This document shows, piece by piece, positions 24,815-38,478 of a DNA stretch of 64,000 nt. The stretch is from positions 24,026 to 88,025 of the forward strand of contig JAFRVY010000014.1 in the NCBI GenBank assembly GCA_017438285.1, written 5' to 3'. Origin of the DNA: Bacillota bacterium (GTDB taxonomy: Bacteria > Bacillota > Clostridia > Peptostreptococcales > Anaerovoracaceae). The notes below the pieces were generated by a model. It made no database searches, was not told where the DNA came from, and saw nothing but the letters and a program-made list of their open reading frames with translations. Both the position numbers and the translations under genes were made by a program. The first letter of the stretch is position 1, and each line of letters begins with the position of its first letter.

Positions 24815-25933
24815 ATGACTAAAACCGTTGGTTTCCCTATGATTAGAAATTTTTCAGGTGACAGCAGAGATTTCATTCCTGAGCTTTTTGCCTTCATGGA
24901 CCGATACGATGATGTCGAGTTCTATCTGGAAGAAGGATACGGCGAAAGACTGGGATACACGGCCGATGATTACCTGAAAGCTTCAGATAAAGTTCACTTC
25001 GTTTCAAGAGAGGAATCTTTCGGCAAGGACATTACCATGATTCTCAAGAATCCGGAGCCGGAAGACCTGGAGATGCTCAAAGACGGATCCGTTTACTTCA
25101 CCATGCTTCACTACGCGACCCGTCCTAAGGTGCGTGAGGTCATCGCGCGCAAAGGCCTGAAGACTTTCGCAATGGACCACATCGTTGACGATGAAGGAAG
25201 AAGAATCTTCGCCGACTTTTTTGGCACCGCATTCAATGCATGTCAGGAAGCCGTCGAGACTTTGAAAGACGTCTATCCTGACTTTTACTCCGAAGAGCGC
25301 GGTCCAATCAAAGCAATCGTCATGGGTGTCGGCGGCGTTGGCCAGAATTGCATCAGATCTCTTGAGATTCTCAGTGACAGAGAATTCCTGGGACAGAATG
25401 CATACGGTATTCTGCCGATCATCTGCACGCGAACCATCACAGGACATCCTGAGCTTTTCAACGAGCTTTTGAAAGACTGTCAGCTGGTCGTCGATGCGAC
25501 ACAGAGAAGAGACGAGACCCAGTATGTCATGACCAATGAACAGGTCGGTATGCTTCCTGAGGACGCTGTGATTCTCGACATCTGCGCCGACAGATACGAC
25601 TTCCTCGTAGACCCGCCCCTCGTCAAAGGCGTTGAGGGAACGATCACGGGAGGTCCGGGACACATGGTCATCTATCCGGACGACCCGGGATATGCTGAGA
25701 TCGAAGGTACTGTCGTCGATTCAACGAACCGCCGTATAACTGTCAGCTGCAATGCATGGCCGGGCGTTGACGAGAAGCGATCGGTACAGATCTACTACGG
25801 ACTTATGAAGAACTATGTTGGCATCATTCTGCAAAAGGATTATGAGGACATCAGTGAGGACAGCGACAACCTCTTCGAAAGAGGTCTGTACAGATCCACC
25901 TTTACTTACTTCATGGATCACTGGAAGAAATAG
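24815..25933 (+). CDS. Alanine dehydrogenase/transhydrogenase (AlaDH_PNT)-family dehydrogenase, substrate unknown
   Basis: A 372-residue protein. The N-terminal domain ends with DITMILKNPEPEDLEML and VYFTMLHYATRP, the layout of AlaDH_PNT N-terminal domains. A nucleotide-binding fold follows at about 165 (IKAIVMGVGGVGQNCIRSLE), probably for NAD(P). Later it has VVDATQRRD and AVILDICADRYDF. The family includes alanine dehydrogenase, saccharopine and carboxyethylornithine enzymes. This one is divergent enough that I name only the family. AGGAGG lies 7 bases before ATG 24815; in-frame codons further upstream overlap the promoter. It is convergent with a putrescine-type aminotransferase. Confidence 0.72.
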   Translation: MTKTVGFPMIRNFSGDSRDFIPELFAFMDRYDDVEFYLEEGYGERLGYTADDYLKASDKVHFVSREESFGKDITMILKNPEPEDLEMLKDGSVYFTMLHYATRPKVREVIARKGLKTFAMDHIVDDEGRRIFADFFGTAFNACQEAVETLKDVYPDFYSEERGPIKAIVMGVGGVGQNCIRSLEILSDREFLGQNAYGILPIICTRTITGHPELFNELLKDCQLVVDATQRRDETQYVMTNEQVGMLPEDAVILDICADRYDFLVDPPLVKGVEGTITGGPGHMVIYPDDPGYAEIEGTVVDSTNRRITVSCNAWPGVDEKRSVQIYYGLMKNYVGIILQKDYEDISEDSDNLFERGLYRSTFTYFMDHWKK

Positions 25934-25953
25934 ACCAGCAAAGAATTAGTATG

Positions 25954-25986
25954 AAACCGCCGCGTATAGCGCGGCGGTTTTTTGTT
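25954..25986 (+). terminator. Intrinsic terminator after the AlaDH-like gene
   Basis: Perfect 11-bp stem AAACCGCCGCG/CGCGGCGGTTT (25954-25964 with 25970-25980) followed by a T tract. Confidence 0.9.
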
Positions 25987-26018
25987 GTCCCCTTCGCCGG
26001 GTTTTCACAAAAGGAAAA

Positions 26019-26036
26019 ACCCCACCGAAGTGGGGT
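26019..26036 (-). terminator. Intrinsic terminator after the aminotransferase gene
   Basis: Stem ACCCCAC/GTGGGGT with CGAA loop; on the minus strand it is followed by TTTTTCCTTTTG. Confidence 0.85.
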
Positions 26037-26077
26037 CTTCCCGATATTTGATGAATTTACACCGATTCTGTATTTCT

Positions 26078-27466
26078 TTACAGTTTGTAAGCCTCTTTGA
26101 CTTCTGCAAGCGCTTCGTCCAGTGCAACCAGAACCTTATCGATAGTCTCGTCAGCCTGTACGAGAGGTGGTTCGATTCTTACTGTCTGAGCGTTAACCAG
26201 AGTACCTGCAGTCATTACGTTTCTAGCAAACAGTGCCTTTGTAACTTCGTGGCCGATTTCGTCTGTAGGGAATTCCATGCAGATCAGCATACCAGCGCCT
26301 CTTGAAGTAGTAAGAACTGTAGGATACTTTTCGTGCAGCTTCTGCAGTCCTTCCAGATACTTCTTGCCCTTTGCTGCGGACAGAGCCGGCAGATCGTTTT
26401 CGAGCATGTATCTGATAGTTGAAATGAATGCTGCGCAAGCGAGTGGGTTACCACCGAAAGTAGGTGATCCGAGAATCCATGGATTTTCGAACATCTTACC
26501 TTCACAGCCGGTGCCAACACCTGACTTCTCATAAGTCCAAGGTCTAGCAATGATACCAGTGATAGGAACCAGACCACCGGATGAAGCCTTACCATAAGTC
26601 ATGATATCAGGGCAAACTCCTTCGTGGTCGCATCTCCACATTGTACCAGTACGTCCAAGACCTACCTGGATTTCGTCGAAGATCAGTGCTACGCCGTGTT
26701 CGTCGCAGATCTCTCTCAGAGCCTTGAGGTATCCATCAGGTGGAATCATTACACCAGCTTCGCCCTGGATAGGTTCTACGATCACGCCTGCAACCTTTTC
26801 GCCAACCGCTTCGAGGTTTTCGATTGCAACTCTTGCAGCGTCTGCATCACCAAACTTAACGTGCTGTACCTGCTGTACCATTGGAATGTAGTCTTCTCTG
26901 TAAGCGCCCTTGCCGCCCATTGAGATAGCACCCATGGACTTGCCGTGGAATGCGCCAACTGTTGAGATGTACCATCTTCCGCCTGTTGCCAGTCTAGCCA
27001 GCTTCAGAGCCATTTCTACAGCTTCGGCACCGCCGTTAGTGAAGAAGCAGTACTGCAGATCGCCAGGAGTAATGAGTCCCAGCAGGTGAGCCAGATATCC
27101 TCTGAGTGGGTCTACCAGTTCCTGTGAATGGAGTGAATATCTGTCTAACTGAGCCATTACAGTCTTCTTGATCTCAGGATTGCCGTGGCCGCAAGCAAAG
27201 ATACCAAATCCGCCGAGGCAGTCGATAAACTCTGTTCCGTGCAGATCTCTAAATACATCGCCTTCGTCTTCCCATTCGATGAATGCAGCATCAGTTGATA
27301 CGGACTTTCTGTACTCAAGCCATCCAGGGTTAACGTTCTCATTGAAGTTAGCGATGGATTCTTTCATAATCGCTTCTTTCTGATCTTCAGTCAGTGATTC
27401 AGCTTCGATCAGGCCAACGACTCTCTTAGCTTCTTCTAAAGCTTTCGCCATGTTTCTTTCAGTCAT
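26078..27466 (-). CDS. patA: Class III aminotransferase, putrescine aminotransferase-like
   Basis: A 462-residue PLP enzyme. It follows E. coli PatA/YgjG closely: FIDCLGGFGIFACGHGNPEI, LHSQELVDPLRGYLAHLLG, GAFHGKSMGAISM, VIVEPIQGEAGVMIPP, FDEIQVGLGRTGTM and the PLP lysine in TYGKASSGG. The likely reaction is transfer of the amino group of putrescine (or cadaverine, ornithine) to 2-oxoglutarate. GGGAGG 7 bases before ATG. It has its own promoter about 100 bases upstream and a leader hairpin. Family certain; exact diamine inferred. Confidence 0.85.
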   Translation of the reverse strand: MTERNMAKALEEAKRVVGLIEAESLTEDQKEAIMKESIANFNENVNPGWLEYRKSVSTDAAFIEWEDEGDVFRDLHGTEFIDCLGGFGIFACGHGNPEIKKTVMAQLDRYSLHSQELVDPLRGYLAHLLGLITPGDLQYCFFTNGGAEAVEMALKLARLATGGRWYISTVGAFHGKSMGAISMGGKGAYREDYIPMVQQVQHVKFGDADAARVAIENLEAVGEKVAGVIVEPIQGEAGVMIPPDGYLKALREICDEHGVALIFDEIQVGLGRTGTMWRCDHEGVCPDIMTYGKASSGGLVPITGIIARPWTYEKSGVGTGCEGKMFENPWILGSPTFGGNPLACAAFISTIRYMLENDLPALSAAKGKKYLEGLQKLHEKYPTVLTTSRGAGMLICMEFPTDEIGHEVTKALFARNVMTAGTLVNAQTVRIEPPLVQADETIDKVLVALDEALAEVKEAYKL

Positions 27467-27497
27467 TTTATGACCTCCCTTGTTTGGTTACTTTTGT

Positions 27498-27517
27498 TAC
27501 CGTCCCAAGTGACGGTA
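27498..27517 (-). promoter_or_regulatory. 7-bp hairpin in the patA leader
   Basis: TACCGTC/GACGGTA with a 6-base loop, inside the roughly 95-base 5' leader of the aminotransferase gene and about 32 bases before its start codon. No T tract follows. It may be an operator or a leader structure. Confidence 0.4.
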
Positions 27518-27569
27518 TCGGTATAACTTCTATCTACATAAGACATTCAATTCTTATGCCAACATCTAT

Positions 27570-27597
27570 ATTATAGTCCATTAAAGTAATAATGCAA
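27570..27597 (-). promoter_or_regulatory. Candidate patA promoter
   Basis: Minus strand TTGCAT (27597-27592), 16-base spacer and consensus TATAAT (27575-27570). The -35 is weak. The 27467-27746 interval holds otherwise only the leader hairpin and the copA terminator. Confidence 0.55.
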
Positions 27598-27670
27598 ATG
27601 ACTAATGTGCTGTATAATCACTTATTTCAATGGTTTATCTTGCGAACTTTTTTCAAAAAAATTTATCCAA

Positions 27671-27721
27671 AAAGTAAAAAACAGCGGAATTGCCTTTCTT
27701 TTGCAAGATTATCCCGCTGTT
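27671..27721 (-). terminator. Terminator after copA
   Basis: Outer stem AACAGCGG/CCGCTGTT (27680-27687 with 27714-27721), with an inner AATTGC/GCAAGATT pairing, followed on the minus strand by TTTTTTACTTTTT. Confidence 0.75.
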
Positions 27722-27746
27722 TTTGTTTCACTTATGAAATGTGTTC

Positions 27747-29915
27747 TTAATTCTGATACAGCTTCAGTTTCCTCAATCGAAGCGCATTTGACACCACACA
27801 GACCGAGCTCAGGCACATACAGGCCGCCCCGATCATCGGATTCAGCAGCCACCCGGTAAGCGGATACAGAACGCCCGCTGCGATCGGAATGCCCAGTGCG
27901 TTATAGAAAAATGCCCAGAAAAGATTTTGCTTGATATTCGTAATGACCTTCCTGCTGAGACGGATCATTCTGGCTACATCGGTCAAATCGTCGCGGACGA
28001 GTACGATGTCGGCAGAGTCCAGTGCAATATCGGTTCCGGATCCAATGGCAACGCCTACGTCCGATCGGATGATGGCAGGCGCGTCGTTGATTCCGTCGCC
28101 GACCATGGCGACGATCTTCTGTCCGCCGTCCTGTATGTTCTCAATGACCTTATCCTTATCCTGCGGGAGAACCTGTGCAATGACACGGTCGATCCCCACT
28201 TCTTTCTTTATGGCCTCGGATGTTCCATAGTTGTCGCCCGTGAGCATGATGACGTCGATCCCCATGTTCTCAAGCAAGGTTACTGCCTTCAGACTTGTCG
28301 GTTTCGGGCCGTCTCTGAGTGCGATGACGCCTGCAACTTTGCCCTCACCCGGATACAGATCATCGGTGTCAAGCTCTGCAAAGTACACGACTGTCTTTCC
28401 GCGGGCGGACAGTTCGTGCCCCTCATCGAAATCAGGCTCGATGCCCTTTGCTTCCATGTACGCCTCGTTGCCTGCGATATATGTCTTGCCGTCAATGACT
28501 GCGCAGACGCCGCGGCCCGGTATCTCCTCGAAGCTGTCAGGCTCCGGAATCTCTCCCGGTTTCTCCAAAGCTGCTGCCACGATGGCTTTTGCGAGAGGAT
28601 GTGTCGAGTATTTCTCAATGCCCGCAGCGAGGAAAATATCGAACCCTTCCTCAAGGGCTATGATGTCGGTCACCTCAGGTTTGCCGACAGTTATGGTTCC
28701 CGTCTTGTCAAGGACGACCGTATCGATCTTGTGTGCCTGCTCCAGGGCTTCGGCTGACTTGATCAGGATACCGTTCTCGGCGCCTTTGCCCGTGCCGACC
28801 ATAATGGCGACCGGCGTTGCAAGACCGAGCGCACATGGACACGAAATGACCAGTACCGAAATGCCGACCGTTGCCGCGCGCAGCACGTCTCCGCCTGCGA
28901 TGACCCAGATGATAAAGGCCAGCAGCGCGATGCCCATGACGACCGGCACGAAAATGCCTGCCACCTTATCTGCCGTTCTGGCGATCGGAGCCTTCGAGGA
29001 TCCCGCTTCATCGACTAGCTTGATGATCTGAGACAACGTCGTGTCGCTTCCCGCTCTGGAAACTTCGAGTTCGATCAGCCCCGACATATTCACTGTCGCG
29101 GAGCTGACTGCATCCCCAACGCCCTTGTCGACAGGGATGCTCTCTCCAGTCAGTGCGCTTTCGTCCACCGCCGTCTGCCCGCTGGTGATGATACCGTCTG
29201 CCGGAATGCTTTCGCCAGGTTTGACGATAACCGTATCCCCTGCGCGAATCTCCTCAATCGGGACTTCAACCACCGCACCATCCCGTCTGACCATTGCCGT
29301 ATCCGGCGCCATGGCGATGAGCTTTTCGATGGCCTCTCCCGTCTTGCCTTTGGCTCTTGCTTCCAGGAACTTGCCCAAAGTCACCAGGGTGAGAATCATT
29401 CCCGCTGATTCAAAATATGTGATCATCACGGCCGCCGCTGCGCCTACCGCTATGAGAGAGTCCATGTTTGGACTTCTCTTCGCGAGCAGCGAGAATCCAA
29501 CCGTGAAGTATTTGTAGTTGATTGCGATGATCGGCGCTACCAGCAGCGCCTGCACGATGTAGATCGCCGGTTTATCAATAAATGACCCCATCGAGATAAC
29601 AAAAAGCGGCACGGCAAAAATAAGGGAAACGATGAATCTTCTCTTCATTTCCCCCGCGTGTTCCTTTGTTATTTCGCTGGGGTCTCTCCGGTGTACGTCT
29701 TCTTCAGCCTCTTCGAACGCTTCGTAGCCTGCATCACTGATAGTGTCCATGATGTCCTGACTCGTGCAAAGGCTTTCGTCAAAGTTTACGACCATGTTGT
29801 TGGCAAGAAGGTTTACTTCGACCTTGCGAACACCTTCCATGGCTCCGACACACTTCTCGATCCTTGCCGAACAGGCGGCGCAGCCCATGCCTTTGATGTC
29901 ATATCTTTTGTTCAT
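27747..29915 (-). CDS. copA: Copper-translocating P1B-type ATPase
   Basis: A 722-residue pump. The N-terminal HMA domain binds Cu(I) through GMGCAACS. The membrane part has [18 protein letters not shown] with the CPC ion site, [13 protein letters not shown] in the actuator, [10 protein letters not shown] with the phosphorylated Asp, HPLAKA and [10 protein letters not shown]. It should export Cu(I). Oddity: the segment [30 protein letters not shown] joins two conserved helices with about 20 fewer residues than usual CopA proteins, so the external loop and part of one helix seem absent. No CsoR, CopY or CopZ is adjacent. Confidence 0.92.
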   Translation of the reverse strand: MNKRYDIKGMGCAACSARIEKCVGAMEGVRKVEVNLLANNMVVNFDESLCTSQDIMDTISDAGYEAFEEAEEDVHRRDPSEITKEHAGEMKRRFIVSLIFAVPLFVISMGSFIDKPAIYIVQALLVAPIIAINYKYFTVGFSLLAKRSPNMDSLIAVGAAAAVMITYFESAGMILTLVTLGKFLEARAKGKTGEAIEKLIAMAPDTAMVRRDGAVVEVPIEEIRAGDTVIVKPGESIPADGIITSGQTAVDESALTGESIPVDKGVGDAVSSATVNMSGLIELEVSRAGSDTTLSQIIKLVDEAGSSKAPIARTADKVAGIFVPVVMGIALLAFIIWVIAGGDVLRAATVGISVLVISCPCALGLATPVAIMVGTGKGAENGILIKSAEALEQAHKIDTVVLDKTGTITVGKPEVTDIIALEEGFDIFLAAGIEKYSTHPLAKAIVAAALEKPGEIPEPDSFEEIPGRGVCAVIDGKTYIAGNEAYMEAKGIEPDFDEGHELSARGKTVVYFAELDTDDLYPGEGKVAGVIALRDGPKPTSLKAVTLLENMGIDVIMLTGDNYGTSEAIKKEVGIDRVIAQVLPQDKDKVIENIQDGGQKIVAMVGDGINDAPAIIRSDVGVAIGSGTDIALDSADIVLVRDDLTDVARMIRLSRKVITNIKQNLFWAFFYNALGIPIAAGVLYPLTGWLLNPMIGAACMCLSSVCVVSNALRLRKLKLYQN

Positions 29916-30002
29916 TTTTCTTCCTCCCAGGCATATTGTACCATATTAGTAAACTTAGTCAATAGAGAAGTTAGCCACCGCTAACCACCATTGCATAGAA
30001 AA

Positions 30003-30032
30003 GGCTGCTGCGCATCTGCGCGGCAGCCCCGT
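30003..30032 (-). terminator. Terminator of the ATP synthase operon
   Basis: 12-bp stem with one G-U pair (30003-30014 with 30017-30028); on the minus strand TTTTCTATG follows. Confidence 0.75.
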
Positions 30033-30059
30033 TGTCGTTGGTTTGTAGCTCCGCCGGTC

Positions 30060-32812
<2,753 letters not shown>

Positions 32813-32852
32813 TCTCACACCTCCTTTTCTGTTTTATTGATTCCTTGGTCGG

Positions 32853-34436
<1,584 letters not shown>

Positions 34437-34976
34437 CTAGGATATTTTCAACTGGCTCGCCATTTCCTCGAATTTCTTACGGTATGAGGCATCGATAAGC
34501 TTGCCCTCTACCATGATCTTCACGCCGGCGATCAGCTTGGGATCTATTTCGTTCTCGAGTTTCACGTTAAGCTTGAGCAGCCTCGAGGTCTGCTCTTCGA
34601 GTTGAGCGATTCTGTCCTCGCTCAGTTTTTCTACGGAATATACTACGCCGTAGGATACTCCCTCTTCTTTTTCCAGCAGGTCTCTGTACACTCTAATGAT
34701 ACGTTCGAATCGTCCTGCTCTTCTCTTATCTATCAGCACGAAAAGAAAGTTCATCAGCTCCTGGCATATTCTTCCTTCGAATATTTCCTGGAGCGCCTTT
34801 TTCTTCTCGTCGGCAGATATGGCCGGATAGTCGATGAACGCTTTCAGGTCAGGCTCATTCTGAAGAATCTCAACGATCTGCTGACCTTCTTCCAGTATTT
34901 CCTGCTGTTTCCCCACGTCCTGAGCCGCTTCCATGAGCGCAGTGCCGTAGGTGAGATCTACTGCTAATTCTGCCAT
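34437..34976 (-). CDS. atpH: ATP synthase F1 delta subunit
   Basis: A 179-residue stator subunit. The N-terminal helical domain starts VDLTYGTALMEAAQDVGKQ, and the C-terminal signature ENEIDPKLIAGVKIMVEGKLIDAS matches the OSCP/delta family. It links the alpha subunits to the b dimer. Its start overlaps the atpF 3' end by 13 bases, implying translational coupling. Confidence 0.94.
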   Translation of the reverse strand: MAELAVDLTYGTALMEAAQDVGKQQEILEEGQQIVEILQNEPDLKAFIDYPAISADEKKKALQEIFEGRICQELMNFLFVLIDKRRAGRFERIIRVYRDLLEKEEGVSYGVVYSVEKLSEDRIAQLEEQTSRLLKLNVKLENEIDPKLIAGVKIMVEGKLIDASYRKKFEEMASQLKIS

Positions 34977-35476
34977 TGCGTACTCCTCGCGTTATTGATT
35001 ATTTCGTCGACTATAGCTTCCTGCCCTGTCTTATCAACTTCTTTTTCTACAATCTGCTCAGCTACCATAAGACTGATATTGGCAATTTCCTGGCGCATGT
35101 CGTCCATGGCCTTTGCATGCTCAAGCTCGATGGTGTGCTCCGCCTTGGCGATGATATCGGCAGCCTGCTGTCTCGCTTCCGCGATGATCTGCTGCGCCTG
35201 TGCGTCAGCCTGCTGACGAGCGTCTTTGATAATGGCTCTGCCTTCTTCTTCGATGTTGGCGATGCGCTTGCTGTAGTTGGCCATCTTGGCGTCTGCACGC
35301 TTGTTCATGGCTTCCGCTCCATCAATCGCGTCTTTGATAGCATTGGATCTATCATCCATGAATGCCTTGATCTTTTCCCAGAAGTATTTTTTAAGTATGA
35401 TATATAAGATGAAAATATTGATGAGGATCATAAGAGACGTCAAATTCAGCTCTATAAGTCCTGTATGAAGCTCCAT
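34964..35476 (-). CDS. atpF: ATP synthase Fo b subunit
   Basis: A 170-residue protein. One membrane helix at about 12-30 (LTSLMILINIFILYIILKKY) is followed by FWEKIKAFMDDRS and a long Ala/Glu/Arg-rich coiled coil, forming the peripheral stalk. The first residues HTGLIELNL recur in two small proteins of this window (50713-50895 in part, 53751-53948), which is unusual. It lies 48 bases after atpE. Confidence 0.94.
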   Translation of the reverse strand: MELHTGLIELNLTSLMILINIFILYIILKKYFWEKIKAFMDDRSNAIKDAIDGAEAMNKRADAKMANYSKRIANIEEEGRAIIKDARQQADAQAQQIIAEARQQAADIIAKAEHTIELEHAKAMDDMRQEIANISLMVAEQIVEKEVDKTGQEAIVDEIINNARSTQWQN

Positions 35477-35524
35477 ACTTCATCCTCCTTTCTTAAGTCA
35501 TACGTGAGCGATAACTTCCGGGTG

Positions 35525-35782
<258 letters not shown>

Positions 35783-35836
35783 TTAATTTTCCTCCTTAAA
35801 ATTGGTTTGTTGAAAATCTAACTCTTTGTCAGTTTA

Positions 35837-36538
35837 TCAGTCACTTTCGACTGGATGTCTTCCGTTGTCAATGAATACCATGGTGAGCATGGTGAAGATG
35901 TATGCCTGCAGTACCGGCTCGAACATATCGAACCAGAAATTCAGCGGCAGCGGAAATGCGATCTGCAGGAACGGAACCGGAATCAGGTGGAGCGACAAAG
36001 TCTTCAGTCCGCCATATACCAGAGTCATGATGATTACGCCGGCAAGAATATTACCGAAAATTCGGCAGGCCAGCGTTACAGGGAACATGCAGTCACTGAT
36101 GAGATTCAGCGGCAGCATGAAGGCATATGGTGAAGACAGCTCCTTGATGTATCCAACAGCCGTCTGCGCCCTGACCGCGTTGTAGTGGATCATAATGAAC
36201 GTAACCAGTGCAAGCGGTGCTGTACAGTTCAGGTCAGCCGTAACAGGTCGCAGATCCAGCAGTCCCAGCATACTTCCGATTGCCAGGAACGAGATCAGTG
36301 TGCCCATGTACGGGGTAAATCGCTCGCTCACATCCCCCATGACGTCCTTTACCATGTTGTAGATAAAGCCGACGATGAGTTCCGCTACGTTCTGTGCTCC
36401 ATGAGGTATCTTTTGCATGTTTCGTGTGGCCACGAATGCAAAGATCAGCATGAGAATGCTAAGTATGAACGTGAAACAGACCGTTTCCGTTATATAGACA
36501 TTCCCTATTGAGAATATGACCCGTGGTCCTAATTCCAT
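35837..36538 (-). CDS. atpB: ATP synthase Fo a subunit
   Basis: A 233-residue protein with five to six helices. The essential arginine is in LACRIFGNILAG, and FEPVLQAYIFTMLTMVFI is the conserved final helix. NVAELIVGFIYNMVKDVMG is the typical early segment. It forms the ion path against the c ring. ATG 36538 has AAGGAGG 7 bases upstream. Follows the atpI-like gene by 12 bases. Confidence 0.95.
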   Translation of the reverse strand: MELGPRVIFSIGNVYITETVCFTFILSILMLIFAFVATRNMQKIPHGAQNVAELIVGFIYNMVKDVMGDVSERFTPYMGTLISFLAIGSMLGLLDLRPVTADLNCTAPLALVTFIMIHYNAVRAQTAVGYIKELSSPYAFMLPLNLISDCMFPVTLACRIFGNILAGVIIMTLVYGGLKTLSLHLIPVPFLQIAFPLPLNFWFDMFEPVLQAYIFTMLTMVFIDNGRHPVESD

Positions 36539-36550
36539 TCTGTCACCTCC

Positions 36551-36997
36551 TTACCAGTCATCCTCTTCATCATCATACACGCTCAAATCGTTCCATTCTT
36601 TGGTTCCCGCAATCCAATCATTGAGCGGGTTCTCCTTTTTCCTGATGAATCTGTAGACGATTCCATAAAGAAAGAGTATGCCGGCGTGTACTGTTATGAA
36701 GCCGCATCCACACCCAAATCCGCAGGGCAGACTGAGTTTGATGCAGAAAAGAAAAGATATACCATACAGAAAGATCCTTAAGACATATCCGAGAACGACA
36801 GGTTTCTTCTTTTTGTCGTCCATCAGCATCTGTCCCGTCTTCACCAAAATGATGAATCCGACAATGGCTACTGCGGTACCGATCAGAAGCCCCAGCACGA
36901 ACGTAATGTTCGGTCCTATGACTATCAGTGAAACCACCTCGGCCACAGCCGCCATTATTAATGAATAAAGGATTATTTCATTTCTGAATTTAGTCAT
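36551..36997 (-). CDS. AtpI-like membrane protein at the head of the atp operon
   Basis: A 148-residue protein with four helices in two pairs (about 8-52 and 68-112) and a conserved Lys-rich loop MLMDDKKKKPVVLGYVLR. Position and topology fit the AtpI/ATP synthase I group, which helps c-ring assembly or Mg2+ supply. It has a cysteine-rich patch, CGFGCGCGF, and a long acidic C-terminal tail (DDEEDDW). ATG 36997 is preferred to a TTG at 37009. First gene after the operon promoter. Confidence 0.7.
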   Translation of the reverse strand: MTKFRNEIILYSLIMAAVAEVVSLIVIGPNITFVLGLLIGTAVAIVGFIILVKTGQMLMDDKKKKPVVLGYVLRIFLYGISFLFCIKLSLPCGFGCGCGFITVHAGILFLYGIVYRFIRKKENPLNDWIAGTKEWNDLSVYDDEEDDW

Positions 36998-37034
36998 ATC
37001 TTCTCTCAAAAATATATTGGTAATATCGTAAAAA

Positions 37035-37063
37035 AGTATACACCTTTTTGCCCTTATTTACAA
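37035..37063 (-). promoter_or_regulatory. Promoter of the atp operon
   Basis: Minus strand TTGTAA (37063-37058), 17-base spacer, TATACT (37040-37035), about 38 bases before ATG 36997. Confidence 0.75.
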
Positions 37064-37101
37064 CAGTTTTCAGAATAGTTCGTTATCTGCAAAACCTGTC
37101 T

Positions 37102-38478
37102 TTACAGTCCCGTGATGACGGTGTTGAGCCATTTGCGGCTTCTAAATCTGAGGGTCAGGATGACGCCCTTGATGACGCCCTCCAGCTTGACGCCCATGAC
37201 CGCCATGAAAATCGGCCACTTCAGGTACAGCGATGTGATGAAAGCGACCGGCACGCCGATCAGCCACACGGCGCCTACTTCCGTAAACATGGCAAAGCGC
37301 GTATCGCCGCCGCATCTCAAAACGCCGGTCACGAGAACCGCATTGTAGACTTCCATCCACAGGGTCGCTGCATAGACAATGAGGATCTTCCAGGCGAGAC
37401 TTTGTCCCTCGGCTGTGAAGTCAAAGAGCCCGAGAATCGGTTTGCCGAAGATGATCGTCATGCCGCCGAGAACGATGCCCACAGCGACGCCAAGAACGAG
37501 AAGTTTCTTCGCCATCTCAAAGGCCTGCGCCTTTTTTCCTTCTCCCAGCTTTTGGCCGACGAGAATCAGTACCGCATCGCCGACGCTGAATGCCGCCATG
37601 GAGAACAGACTATTGATGGTGTTGCATGCCTGTACTGCTGCACCCGCAGTGATGCTGATTCTTGCAAAGGCCGCAATATAAAGGGCTGTTCCGAGTCCCC
37701 ACATGGTCTCGTTGATCGTTGTCGGAACGGCGTTCTTGAAAATCCTCGAAGACAGTTCCTTGCCGAATCCGAAGAATTCACTAAGCGGTCCCTTGATGAT
37801 ATTGTTTCTTCCAAACACGAAGTAGAGAATGATCGCCAGTTCCACCAGTCTCGCAATGACTGTGGCCAGAGCGGCTCCCTGTACGCCCATGCGCGGCAGC
37901 CCAAAGTGCCCGTAGATCAGGCAGTAATTCATGAACGTGTTCGTACAAAGGCCCGTCACGCTGGCAATCAGCGGCAGGTGCGTCTGCTGTGTCGCTCGCA
38001 GAACCACGGTGAACGACTGGGTAATCGGGGTGAGGAGCAAGGTGAATGCGCCCGTCCTCACATAAGGGATGCCCGTCTCAATGACCTCTGGATATTTCGT
38101 GAAGATGCGGAGGACATACTGCGGGAAGAACATGGCCGCACAGAAAAAGACCACGCCCATGGCAAAAACGACGCAAAGGGTGAATCCTGTACTCTTGCGT
38201 ATATTCACCAGATCCTTTGCGCCAAAAAACTGCGCCATGAATGTCGCCGCCCCGCTGGCAAAGCCGAACACGAACATCCAGTAAATAAAAAAGAGCTGTA
38301 CCGAAACGCCTACTGCGTTCAGTGCCAGCTCTCCCAATGCTCCAATCATGAGATTATCAACGAGATTCAGGCTGGATGCTATAAGGCTTTGCAGAGCGAT
38401 AGGCCCGGCGACAACGAGCGTGCTCTTGAGAAGCATTCTGTTGTCTATAGTATTCAGTGTTTCGTTTTCGGGTATCAT
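37102..38478 (-). CDS. MATE family efflux transporter
   Basis: A 458-residue protein with twelve helices in two homologous halves. MATE features are ALQSLIASSLNLVDNLMIGALGE-type opening, FFGAKDLVNIRKSTGF and the second-half equivalent VGQKLGEGKKAQAFEMAKKL. It should export drugs or metabolites using Na+ or H+. It overlaps the TagO/WecA gene by 4 bases (ATGA), an unusual coupling. Last gene of the truA-dCMP deaminase-tagO run. Substrate unknown. Confidence 0.92.
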   Translation of the reverse strand: MIPENETLNTIDNRMLLKSTLVVAGPIALQSLIASSLNLVDNLMIGALGELALNAVGVSVQLFFIYWMFVFGFASGAATFMAQFFGAKDLVNIRKSTGFTLCVVFAMGVVFFCAAMFFPQYVLRIFTKYPEVIETGIPYVRTGAFTLLLTPITQSFTVVLRATQQTHLPLIASVTGLCTNTFMNYCLIYGHFGLPRMGVQGAALATVIARLVELAIILYFVFGRNNIIKGPLSEFFGFGKELSSRIFKNAVPTTINETMWGLGTALYIAAFARISITAGAAVQACNTINSLFSMAAFSVGDAVLILVGQKLGEGKKAQAFEMAKKLLVLGVAVGIVLGGMTIIFGKPILGLFDFTAEGQSLAWKILIVYAATLWMEVYNAVLVTGVLRCGGDTRFAMFTEVGAVWLIGVPVAFITSLYLKWPIFMAVMGVKLEGVIKGVILTLRFRSRKWLNTVITGL

